The notes beneath the pieces were generated by a model, which searched no databases, was not told where the DNA came from, and saw nothing but the letters and a program-made list of their open reading frames with translations. DNA of 23,721 nt from Streptosporangiaceae bacterium. Lineage in GTDB: Bacteria > Actinomycetota > Actinomycetes > Streptosporangiales > Streptosporangiaceae. Positions 13,770 to 21,251 of this stretch are shown here, one piece after another (position 1 is the first letter of the stretch; each line of letters begins with the position of its first letter). The translations under genes and the position numbers were made by a program. The stretch covers positions 1 through 23,721 of the forward strand of contig JASHTQ010000064.1 in assembly GCA_030040475.1 (NCBI GenBank), given 5' to 3'.

Positions 13770-14368
13770 GGCTGCGCTCCCCGCACATAGACGTCGACGA
13801 GCGCGGCCAGGTAGTCCCCGCCGTCGACGGGGTGAACCCGGTCCATCCCCAGCATCTTCTGCAGCAAGACGAACGAAACCAGCGAGCCCATGAAGGAACG
13901 GGCGAACAGGTACCCGTCGAGATCCCCGCGTATCTCCCCCTGCCGTGCCCGCGCCGCGAGCTCGGCCCCGAGCGCGGCGGCGGATCGGTCGACGAACCCG
14001 ACCAGCCGGGCGTCATCGGAAAGCAGCTGATGCTCGGAAACGAACAGCACGAGCAGGTCGGCCTGCGATCCCAGCGTGTCGAGGAAGGCCCGGCCGAGGA
14101 TCGTCAGGCGCTCCGCGAGCGGCCGGTCCCGCCCCGCGCTCGCGACCTCCGCCATGGCGGCAAACCCGGCCAGGCCCTGGTCGACCACGGCCCGCAGCAC
14201 GTCGTCCTTGCTCTCGAAGTGGCGGTACATCAGGGCATCGCTCACCCCGGCGGCCTGGGCCAGCTGGCGGGTGGTGGTCGGCCGGTAGCCGCTCGCCGCG
14301 AACAGCCGGCGCGCGATCTCGACGATCTGCGCCCTGCGGAGCTCGCGGTCCAGCCGTCCCTGGTGCAC
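13766..14368 (-). CDS. TetR family transcriptional regulator
   Basis: A 200-residue repressor. The N-terminal helix-turn-helix is typical: RRAQIVEIARRLFAASGY (11-28), TTTRQLAQAAGVSDALMYRHF (31-51) and ESKDDVLRAVVDQGL. The remaining helices form a variable ligand-binding domain. The GTG at 14368 is chosen because it lies six bases after a TATTAT -10 box, which makes a leaderless mRNA, and it places the DNA-binding domain at the usual distance from the N terminus; the frame remains open for 230 codons upstream through repeat DNA, which is not coding. The gene overlaps the ABC transporter start by four bases. It very likely represses its own operon until the exported compound binds. Confidence 0.87.
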   Translation of the reverse strand: MHQGRLDRELRRAQIVEIARRLFAASGYRPTTTRQLAQAAGVSDALMYRHFESKDDVLRAVVDQGLAGFAAMAEVASAGRDRPLAERLTILGRAFLDTLGSQADLLVLFVSEHQLLSDDARLVGFVDRSAAALGAELAARARQGEIRGDLDGYLFARSFMGSLVSFVLLQKMLGMDRVHPVDGGDYLAALVDVYVRGAQP

Positions 14369-14374
14369 GATCCG

Positions 14375-14406
14375 ATAATAAGCAAGCGCCCGCTTATCAG
14401 CAAGCG
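14375..14406 (-). promoter_or_regulatory. Leaderless TetR promoter with overlapping operator
   Basis: TATTAT on the minus strand (14375-14380) lies six bases before the GTG start. A perfect inverted repeat ATAAGC-N8-GCTTAT (14378-14397) overlaps the -10 box. AGCAAGCG occurs as a direct repeat at 14381-14388 and 14399-14406. This is where a TetR repressor would block RNA polymerase. Confidence 0.6.
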
Positions 14407-14933
14407 GCGGGGCGGTCGCATGTCCCGTCCGGGTGGAACTCGCCACGAAGCCCGCGCCGGGCACGGAAGGAGAAGAAGGGAGCCGCGCCGGGCACGGAAG
14501 GACAAGAAGGGACCCGTGCCGGGCACCGCAGGAGAAGAAGAGAGCCGCGCCGGGCGGCGCAGGACAGGAAGGGATACGTGCTCGCGGTGCCAAGAACTTC
14601 CAGGTCCAGCGCCCGCTGCGCCCGGGCAGGCGGCCGCCGGCCATGACAGAAAAGGAAAGATATTTCCGGCAGACTGGCAAAAGAGTCGGGAAATAAAGAT
14701 ATGGCTGTCGATCGGGCGGGACGAATCGGCCGTGTCCCGAGAAAGCGCACGGCACGCGGGGCGCCAGGCGTATCGTAAATGAAGGGCCGAGCGAGAATCG
14801 TGAAGCCACGGGCGGGCGCAAATATGGACAACGACGGGGAATTGCGCAAACGGGTCGCGGGCAGCCTGAGGGAAGGCTGGCAGCTGGAGCAGGTAGGGCG
14901 GACTGTGCTTCGAGCGCAACGGGGGAAACGAAT
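14407..14933. other. Intergenic region between TetR and the GT26 gene
   Basis: About 530 bases without a convincing gene. The first half carries four 31-bp tandem repeats; the second half is AT-richer from 14640 on and must hold the promoter of the forward glycosyltransferase operon, for example around TATCGT at 14771-14776. A short frame from ATG 14824 has a fairly high share of G or C at third positions, but no family and no clear ribosome binding site; it ends inside the GT26 gene. Confidence 0.4.
14453..14576. repeat. Four 31-bp tandem repeats (VNTR-like)
   Basis: Copies begin at 14453, 14484, 14515 and 14546, each exactly 31 bases, with a decayed fifth start at 14577. Each begins CGCGCCGGGC (or CGTGCC) and continues into a purine-rich half like GGAGAAGAAGGGA. 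Copies 1 and 2 differ by only a couple of bases; 3 and 4 are more diverged. The period is not a multiple of three, so the array cannot code a repeated protein. There are no spacers, which rules out a CRISPR array. Confidence 0.9.
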
Positions 14934-15821
14934 ATGTTCGTATCACGCGAGACAATCCATACCTGGGCCGACGGCCAGCCGGTGGGTGAACTGGTCCATA
15001 ACAGGAATATTCCTGCGCAGCGGGTGCCAGCAGGGGAAACCTCGCAGACGCCCGCTATGGGGAGCAATCAGAGCGGACTGATTCAAAACCTATTCGGGCT
15101 CCCGGTCGATGCGATTACGATGACGCAGGCAGTGGATCGCTGTATCGAAGCGGTAGCGCAGAGCCAATACCTTACTGTGGGCGTGGTTAACGCCGCCAAG
15201 ATCGTGGCGATGAAGAAGAATGCCGCGTTGCGGCAGGCGGTCGCCGACTGCGACATGATCCTGGCAGACGGCCAGTCTGTCGTCTGGGCAAGCCGGATAC
15301 TCGACTCCGCATTGCCCGAGCGGGTGGCCGGCATCGACCTGTTTATGGAACTGCTCGCCGTGGCTAGCAGGCGATCATACCGAGTCTATTTCCTCGGCGC
15401 GCGCCAGGAAGTCCTCGAGCGAATGCTGGCAGCGGTCAGGAGCCGCCACCCGGACATCTCTATCGCCGGCTTTCGAGATGGTTACTTCAGCGCCGACGAG
15501 GAAGAGCTGGTCGCTGCCGACATATACGAGGCGAGGGCGGACCTGCTCTTTATCGCCATGTCATCGCCCAAAAAGGAGCTGTTCCTGAGGAACTGGGGCG
15601 AGAAGACCGGCGTATGTGTGGTCCATGGCGTGGGGGGATCGTTCGACATCCTAGCCGGGGAGACCCGACGCGCGCCTCTTTGGTACCAAAGACATGGCCT
15701 TGAGTGGCTTTACCGCGCACGGCAGGAGCCGATCCGCCTAGGCCGGCGTTACCTGACCACCAACCTCGCCTTTATCCGCCTGGTGGCAGTGGAATACATG
15801 CGCCTCCGGCTGGACAAGTAA
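14934..15821 (+). CDS. WecG/TagA/CpsF family glycosyltransferase (GT26)
   Basis: A 295-residue enzyme that probably adds the second sugar (N-acetylmannosamine, its uronate, or a related sugar) to a lipid-linked primer on the inner membrane face. Motifs in order: TVGVVNAAKIV (81-91), ADGQSVVWASRIL (111-123) with the likely catalytic aspartate, ERVAGIDLF (129-137), YFLGA (152-156), GVGGSFDILAG (232-242) with RRAP, and GLEWLYRARQEPIR (255-268) near the membrane-binding C terminus. GGGGGA lies seven bases before the ATG. The N terminus is about 50 residues longer than usual and looks disordered; an ATG at 15057 is the alternative but lacks a ribosome binding site. It opens a four-gene forward operon. 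Which sugar it transfers cannot be told. Confidence 0.9.
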   Translation: MFVSRETIHTWADGQPVGELVHNRNIPAQRVPAGETSQTPAMGSNQSGLIQNLFGLPVDAITMTQAVDRCIEAVAQSQYLTVGVVNAAKIVAMKKNAALRQAVADCDMILADGQSVVWASRILDSALPERVAGIDLFMELLAVASRRSYRVYFLGARQEVLERMLAAVRSRHPDISIAGFRDGYFSADEEELVAADIYEARADLLFIAMSSPKKELFLRNWGEKTGVCVVHGVGGSFDILAGETRRAPLWYQRHGLEWLYRARQEPIRLGRRYLTTNLAFIRLVAVEYMRLRLDK

Positions 15822-15883
15822 GGCGACGGCGGCGAGCAGCTCTGTTTGCCAGACCTATCAGTGAAACCAGAGGATTCCTTGAT

Positions 15884-16621
15884 ATGACGACCGCGACCGC
15901 ACTGAACATAGTTGAGCGAGTGCTCATCGACAAGCCCTCATTTCACCTGGCCGGGGCGGCTCGCTGGGATGCGCTTCCCGAGACGCTCGAAGCGATCGCC
16001 CGGCTCGCGCGGCCCGGCGAGACCACGCTGGAGGTGGGCGTCGGCGTGTCGACCGTGGTGTTCGCGGCCTCCGGCACGAACCACACCGCGATCAGCTGCG
16101 ATCCCGCCGAACACGAGCGGGTCAGAAAGTACTGTCAGCAGGCCGGGATCGACGACAGCCGGCTCGACTTCGTGGCCGGTATGTCAGACGACGTGTTGCC
16201 CGCCCTGCTCACCCGGGACCGCACCCTGGACATGGCGCTTATCGACGGCGCCCACTCGTTCCCGCTGCCCGTCGTGGACTGGCATTATGTCACGCGGGCA
16301 TTGAAGGTCGGCGGCAGGCTGCTGCTGGACGACATCCCGGTGCCGGCGGTCGGACAGTTGTTCCGGCACATGAAGCTTGAATCTAGCTGGCGCATCGACG
16401 GGATCTTCGATGATCGCGCTGCCGCGTTCACGCTTATCGCGCTGCCAGACCAGGATGATGATTGGATCGGCCAGCCATTCAACATGGATTTCCCTGACTA
16501 CAGCTTCGCCGGGCTGCCGAGGCAACTGCGCTTGCAAAATACATACCGGTTCAAGCAGCTGCGCAGGAGGGCGGGTCAGCGGTATCCCGCTTTGCGCCGC
16601 ATCTACAAGCGCATCGCATAA
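15884..16621 (+). CDS. SAM-dependent class I methyltransferase
   Basis: A 245-residue protein with a Rossmann-type methyltransferase core: SAM-binding motif I TTLEVGVGVSTVVF (47-60), an acidic residue after strand 2 (CDPAEH, 72-77), motif II-like LDMALIDGAHSF (115-126) and the DD of LLLDDIPV (147-153), as in the Methyltransf_24 class. The ATG at 15884 has AGAGGA about nine bases upstream; the frame stays open back into the previous gene, which is a shadow. It sits 62 bases after the GT26 gene and 32 before the GT4 gene, so it may O-methylate a sugar of the polymer or cap the chain; this is inference from context. Confidence 0.83.
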   Translation: MTTATALNIVERVLIDKPSFHLAGAARWDALPETLEAIARLARPGETTLEVGVGVSTVVFAASGTNHTAISCDPAEHERVRKYCQQAGIDDSRLDFVAGMSDDVLPALLTRDRTLDMALIDGAHSFPLPVVDWHYVTRALKVGGRLLLDDIPVPAVGQLFRHMKLESSWRIDGIFDDRAAAFTLIALPDQDDDWIGQPFNMDFPDYSFAGLPRQLRLQNTYRFKQLRRRAGQRYPALRRIYKRIA

Positions 16622-16653
16622 CCGCGCCAGCCGGACAATACCAAAGGGGTGAG

Positions 16654-18183
16654 ATGCGAACGGGCAGGTCGGCGGCTGTGCATCGAGTGGTCGTCCGTGT
16701 CATGGTGACGTCGCGCCGGAGCGTGCGCTCGCTTCCTGCGCCTGTGCGCGCGCGGTTGCGCGAGGTCGCCGAGTGGTCAGGCCGATGGCGCCGAGCGCCG
16801 ATGATCGAAGACTGGTCAGGGCCGCTCATCGGGCCGCAGCCCCGCTCCGAGGCGCCGCGCAGTGGCCTTGTCAAGGCGACCGCGGCCATAACGGGACCCG
16901 ACGTGGTCTCACCCACGCGGTCCCCTGACTCGATCGGATCGAGCGGCACTGACCTGCCCGCGGTGCGGTGCCTGCTGGTGACCTGCGCATTGGACGTCGG
17001 CGGCCTGGATGAAGTGGTGGCCTTTCTGGCCCGCCGGTTGCCTGCCCACGGCGTCCGGACCGCGGTGCTGCACGCCACGTCCAGCCCAGCCGCCAACGGG
17101 GAGCCAAGGGGGCGCCTGGGGCGCATGCTTCGGTCGCAGGGCATCGAGGTCCGCGAGGCAGACGAAGGCGGCGTCCTCGGCTGGATCGAGCAGTGGCGTC
17201 CCGACGTGATCAGCGGGCACCACGCTCCGGCCTGGGTGCTGGCCGCGGCCCGGCAGCTCGGTGTGCCTTATGTCGACACCTTCCACGGCTCGCACGACAT
17301 CTTCGGGGCGGACTGGCAGGCCGAAGCGGCGCGCGGCGCGAACCTGTCGGCAATAGTGTCGGTCTGCGATCTCGTGCGCCAGCAATACCGTGCCGGCAAC
17401 CCCGGCTTTCCGCTCGACCGGATCGTCGTGATCCCCAACGGAGTCGACGACGAGCGGCGTTCGGGCGGCGACCGGGCAGCAGCCCGCAGCCGGCTCGGCC
17501 TGACGGATGAGTACTTGTTCGTGTCGCTCGCCCGGTACTGCCTGCAGAAAAACTCCTATGGTCTGCTATCCGCGTTCGCCGAACTTGCGCGCAACCGCCC
17601 CGAGGCGCACCTGGTGATCGCCGGCCGACCCGACGACGTCCGTTACTACCGGCAGACGCTGCGGTTGCGCGACAGCCTGCCCTGCCGCGACCGTATCCAC
17701 CTGCGCGATCACGTGGCCGCGCCGGCCGAATTGCTGGCCGCCGCGGACGGCTTCGTCCTCGACGCGTTCTTCGAGGGCAGCCAGCTGGTGTCCATGGAGG
17801 CATTGTGTTCGGGTGTGCCTGTGGTGCTTAGCGAGGCCGGTACGGCACGCGAGCAGATCGATGACGACCCGAGGCGCGGTTACCTGGTGGCCAACCCGCT
17901 CGGCGATCCGCTGCGCGTGAACTGGGAGACCATGGGCGCTGCCCGCTACCGGCCGCAGGTCAACCGCGATGAGTTCGCGGCAGCGATGGAGCACCTGGTC
18001 GCTAACCGGGAGGATTACCTCCGCGATCGAGAACGGCTTGCGGCCGAGTCCGCGATCCGCTTCAGCGCGGATGTCTGCCTGGCGCGGCATGCGGCCGTTC
18101 TGCGCGCGGTAGCCACCGGGGCGGACCTGCCGGGCAGCGACAACGCCGATGCCGATTACGCGGGCAAGGCCGGCCGCAGGTAA
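16654..18183 (+). CDS. Family 4 glycosyltransferase (GT-B fold)
   Basis: A 509-residue enzyme with retaining GT4 features: N-terminal acceptor domain starting at VRCLLVTCALDVGGLDEVV (104-122), VVIPNGVDD (258-266) at the domain junction, SLARYCLQKNSYGLLSAFAEL (291-311), and the donor-binding EGSQLVSME (374-382), which is the EX7E signature, then ALCSGVPVVLSEAG. The ribosome binding site AAAGGGGTGAG just before the ATG at 16654 supports the start. The first 100 residues are an unusual basic, probably flexible extension not required by the fold. It is third in the forward operon. Its likely job is adding one sugar of the repeat unit from a nucleotide-sugar donor on the cytoplasmic side. Confidence 0.88.
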   Translation: MRTGRSAAVHRVVVRVMVTSRRSVRSLPAPVRARLREVAEWSGRWRRAPMIEDWSGPLIGPQPRSEAPRSGLVKATAAITGPDVVSPTRSPDSIGSSGTDLPAVRCLLVTCALDVGGLDEVVAFLARRLPAHGVRTAVLHATSSPAANGEPRGRLGRMLRSQGIEVREADEGGVLGWIEQWRPDVISGHHAPAWVLAAARQLGVPYVDTFHGSHDIFGADWQAEAARGANLSAIVSVCDLVRQQYRAGNPGFPLDRIVVIPNGVDDERRSGGDRAAARSRLGLTDEYLFVSLARYCLQKNSYGLLSAFAELARNRPEAHLVIAGRPDDVRYYRQTLRLRDSLPCRDRIHLRDHVAAPAELLAAADGFVLDAFFEGSQLVSMEALCSGVPVVLSEAGTAREQIDDDPRRGYLVANPLGDPLRVNWETMGAARYRPQVNRDEFAAAMEHLVANREDYLRDRERLAAESAIRFSADVCLARHAAVLRAVATGADLPGSDNADADYAGKAGRR

Positions 18184-18236
18184 ACCGCAGGCGGCCAGCG
18201 CGCGGAGACGGGCAGCCCACCTAAGGATTGAGATCC

Positions 18237-19469
18237 TTGATTGCAGAGAATCGTTATCTGGTCTGGATGGCGGGTGTGTCGTGGGATGGTATCCGCGGCA
18301 CAGACCGGCACATGGTGACGGCGATGTCAGGTCATGCCCGCATTCTTTGGGTCGATCCGCCGGTCTCACCGGTAACGGCCGCTTTCCGGCGCGGCGCCAC
18401 TCATTGTTCGCTCAGACCGGATATCTCTGTGGTAGCTCGCCAAATCACGCGTTTGACGCCGAAGGCAATGCCAGGATTGAGCCGGCCCGGAATCCGGGTC
18501 ACGACGGCGGCGCTTGTGCGTTTGCAGACCAGGTGGGCCTTGCGCCGGCTCGGCGTCGAGCCGTTTGCCGTAGTGGCAACCTATCCCGGCGATCTCCTCG
18601 GCTACTGGGGCGGTAACGTGGTAAACGTCTTCTACGGTACCGACGATTATGTGGCCGGGGCCGAGCTTATGGGCCTGTCTGCCGACTACCAGCGACGGCA
18701 GGAGATCCGAGTTGTCGGCCGGGCGGATGTGGTGGCAGCGGTTTCGCCGCAGCTGGCAGAGCGGTGGGCAGGCTTTGGCGCCAGCCCTGTGGTTATCCCT
18801 AACGGCTGCTGGCCGATCAAGGCCGGCCAGCCCGCTGCCTTGCACGGGCCGAAAGATCTGCGGCGGCCGGTTGTAGGCCTGATCGGGCAGCTATCTGATC
18901 GGATCGACCTGCCGGTCCTGACCGCGATCGCGGACGCCGGGTTCTCGCTCTTGATTGTCGGCCCGCTGGATCCACGGTGGGAAGAGCAGCGATTTAAAGA
19001 ACTGGCCGACAGGTCACACGTGTACTATGCGGGCCAGGTCCCGGCCGAGGCGGTGCCTTCATATCTGGCTGCCATCGATGTCGGGATTACGCCGTACCGG
19101 GACACGCTGTTCAATCGGGCGTCGTTTCCGCTGAAGACACTCGAGTATCTTGGCGCGGGCGTGCCGGTGGTCAGCACGGACATACCGGCGGCGAGGTGGC
19201 TGCGCGCTGACCTCGCTCGTGGAGAACAGGCTCGGTGGGCCGACCGCATCATGGCACTTGCCGGCACCAGCGCCGACTTCGTCGACGCGGTGCGCCGAAT
19301 CGCGGCGGGCGATAGTCCCGCTACGCCGGGCGGCGGCTTGCGGACCGTCGGGACCAAGGATCTCGCAAGAGCCAGCCACTGCATGGCGTTCGCGGCCAGG
19401 CATACCTGGGAGCGCCGCGCCAGCTCGTTCGCTTCTGCAATCGGCCTGTCACCACAGTCCGGCTGCTGA
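18237..19469 (+). CDS. TuaH-like glycosyltransferase (GT-B fold)
   Basis: A 410-residue enzyme resembling TuaH and related transferases of teichuronic acid and capsule loci. It starts NRYLVWMAGVSWDGI, shows FYGTDDYVAG (132-141), VVIPNGC (185-191), GLIGQL (214-219) and the donor-site block FPLKTLEYLGAGVPVVST (297-314). The TTG at 18237 is chosen because AAGGA lies nine bases upstream; another TTG at 18228 would sit directly on that site. It is 53 bases after the GT4 gene, the last gene of the forward operon. Its final 21 bases overlap the end of the convergent flippase gene. The sugar is unknown. Confidence 0.85.
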   Translation: MIAENRYLVWMAGVSWDGIRGTDRHMVTAMSGHARILWVDPPVSPVTAAFRRGATHCSLRPDISVVARQITRLTPKAMPGLSRPGIRVTTAALVRLQTRWALRRLGVEPFAVVATYPGDLLGYWGGNVVNVFYGTDDYVAGAELMGLSADYQRRQEIRVVGRADVVAAVSPQLAERWAGFGASPVVIPNGCWPIKAGQPAALHGPKDLRRPVVGLIGQLSDRIDLPVLTAIADAGFSLLIVGPLDPRWEEQRFKELADRSHVYYAGQVPAEAVPSYLAAIDVGITPYRDTLFNRASFPLKTLEYLGAGVPVVSTDIPAARWLRADLARGEQARWADRIMALAGTSADFVDAVRRIAAGDSPATPGGGLRTVGTKDLARASHCMAFAARHTWERRASSFASAIGLSPQSGC

Positions 19470-21212
19470 CCGGCGGCCGGCCTGGCCGCCGGTCAGGGCG
19501 CGGTGCGCTCCGCCAGGGCGCTCCGCCGGGGCGTTGCGCATTAATTGCTCCCTGCGCCGCCACCTGGGTCCCGCATGCCGCGGCGACCGCCCCACCGGCA
19601 TCCCCAGCGTGCGGCCGGTCCGCTGGTAAGCCAGCACGATCCTCCTCACCCGCGGATGGGTCGCCCGTCCCCGCGCGGCCACCACGAGCAACTGCGGAGC
19701 AGTCACGAGCACGTACAAGGAGCCGCCGGCCGCCAGCCCTGCCACCAGCTGAATCAGCGGGCTAGCAAACGAGGAAGCCACCACCCAGGCAACGCCGGCC
19801 GCCGCCACCGCGGCTGCAAGAGGCGGGAGGGCAGCCTTCGCCAGCAGCCCGACCCGCACTCCGGTAGCACGCTTCAGCGCAATGAGATAACAGGGCAGCA
19901 CGATCGGCCCGATGATCACGATATGAGCGATCGCGGCCCCCACGATGCCATCCCTGCGCACCCCTATCGCCATCGCGGGTACAAGCCCGGCAAGCCAGAT
20001 CAATTGGATACCGAGCACGAAGTTCGACCGGCCCATGGCGGCAAGCATGTTCGAGAAGAGCACGCCTGCCACGGAAATCAGTCCGTAACACGACAAGATC
20101 GATAGGACGGCGGCCGCGGCCGCCCAGCGTCCGCCGTAAAGCGTCAGGACGATCGGGCGGGCGAGAACCATCACAAGCGTGCACATGGGCGCGGCGATCA
20201 GCATCACGACACGCACGCCTTCGGCCATCGCGCCGCCGAGCCTGGCAGCGTCGTGTTTGACCCGCGAGAACGCCGGCATCGACACGGTATTAAGCATTCC
20301 CACGAGCAGGGCGGACGACCAGGAGGCGGCGTTGAATGCCAGGACGTACGTGCCAAGCATTACCGGGCCGATAAGGTGCCCGATAAGTGCGTAATCTACA
20401 TTCTGCAGGATGTAGCCGACGAAATTGGCGCAGGCGAGCGGCAGCCCGAATCTGTACAGCACCGCAAGCGCGCCACGGGTGAGTCCGGGCAGGTAGAGCT
20501 TCGGGGCTGAGATCAGCACCACCGCGCACGATACCGCCTGTCCGGCGACCCTGGACCAGGCAAAGGCCATCGCCCCGCTGCCGTGCTTGGCCAGGAATAG
20601 CAGGACCGCCGCCGAGGGGAAGAAGCTCAGCGCCCAGGCGAGGAAGAGTCTTCGCTGCTTGAATTCCCGCACGCACTGGGCCGTGGGAACGGCGGATATG
20701 CCCCAGAACACCATGACGAGACCCATGACCTGCACCGGACGCGCAGCGTCCCGGGAACCGAGGCTGGCGGCGATCGGCTCGGCGAACTTGTAGAGGACAC
20801 CGGCCATCAGCAGACTCGATACGAGGGATACCGACCACAGGGTCGGCGCCAGGGCCTCGGGATCGAGATCGACTCGCGCTAGACACGACGTCACGCCGAA
20901 CTCGCCGAGCGCGGTGACGATGGTGAAGACCGTGGTGGCCACCGCGAAGACGCCGAAGTCGTGCGGGCTGAGGATACGGGCCACAATTGCCGTGACCCCG
21001 ATGCTCGACAACTTCAGGAGTATCGTGCTGGAAAAATTCCAGATAGCACCGCTGCGCACATGGGCGAACAGTGACCGCGGTTCCCTGTTACCGGCGGACG
21101 CGGACCGGGTTATCGTCGCGCTGGGCGCGGCCGCCATGGCCGGCATCCGCGAGGCGACAGGATCCCTGACCGCACTGGAGTCGAGCGTCGCCGGCCGACG
21201 CTGCGCGGGCAT
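19449..21212 (-). CDS. Wzx-type polysaccharide flippase
   Basis: A 587-residue membrane protein with roughly twelve to fourteen hydrophobic helices, moving lipid-linked repeat units across the membrane. It begins the fold with FAHVRSGAIWNFSSTILLKL and ARILSPHDFGVFAVATTVF, which is the hallmark start of Wzx/RfbX-like proteins of the oligosaccharidyl-lipid flippase group. A disordered N terminus of about 45 residues and an arginine-rich C-terminal tail of about 75 residues flank the core. ATG 21212 is chosen as start; a TTG at 21236 lies only two bases from the ribosome binding site. That strong GGAGGGG site instead serves a six-codon leader ORF that ends on this ATG. The gene follows the second GT2 gene by 39 bases and is probably co-transcribed with it. 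Confidence 0.88.
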   Translation of the reverse strand: MPAQRRPATLDSSAVRDPVASRMPAMAAAPSATITRSASAGNREPRSLFAHVRSGAIWNFSSTILLKLSSIGVTAIVARILSPHDFGVFAVATTVFTIVTALGEFGVTSCLARVDLDPEALAPTLWSVSLVSSLLMAGVLYKFAEPIAASLGSRDAARPVQVMGLVMVFWGISAVPTAQCVREFKQRRLFLAWALSFFPSAAVLLFLAKHGSGAMAFAWSRVAGQAVSCAVVLISAPKLYLPGLTRGALAVLYRFGLPLACANFVGYILQNVDYALIGHLIGPVMLGTYVLAFNAASWSSALLVGMLNTVSMPAFSRVKHDAARLGGAMAEGVRVVMLIAAPMCTLVMVLARPIVLTLYGGRWAAAAAVLSILSCYGLISVAGVLFSNMLAAMGRSNFVLGIQLIWLAGLVPAMAIGVRRDGIVGAAIAHIVIIGPIVLPCYLIALKRATGVRVGLLAKAALPPLAAAVAAAGVAWVVASSFASPLIQLVAGLAAGGSLYVLVTAPQLLVVAARGRATHPRVRRIVLAYQRTGRTLGMPVGRSPRHAGPRWRRREQLMRNAPAERPGGAHRALTGGQAGRRSAAGLW

Positions 21213-21232
21213 CAGCCGACCCGACGCGGCAT
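21212..21232 (-). promoter_or_regulatory. Six-codon leader ORF coupled to the flippase gene
   Basis: GGAGGGG lies four bases before an ATG at 21232, which opens MPRRVG followed by TGA. The last A of this TGA is the first base of the flippase ATG (TGATG). The flippase start has no other ribosome binding site at a usable distance, so it is probably translated by termination and restart. This is the same arrangement as at the minus-strand Wzz-like gene. Confidence 0.5.
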
Positions 21233-21251
21233 GCAACCCCTCCGGGCCGAA

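Noticed and set aside
12162..13790. 542-codon plus-strand frame opposite the ABC transporter
   Set aside because: The minus strand encodes a complete ABC transporter with all motifs; the plus frame is its shadow.
14453..14576. CRISPR array
   Set aside because: The 31-bp units are contiguous with no spacers, and no cas gene is present.
14369..15067. Long upstream extension of the TetR frame
   Set aside because: It runs through the 31-bp repeats and the GT26 gene's N terminus, and a leaderless promoter sits directly before GTG 14368.
14824..15081. Small protein from ATG 14824
   Set aside because: The first 37 codons have some GC bias, but there is no good ribosome binding site, and the frame overlaps the start of the GT26 gene for about 150 bases.
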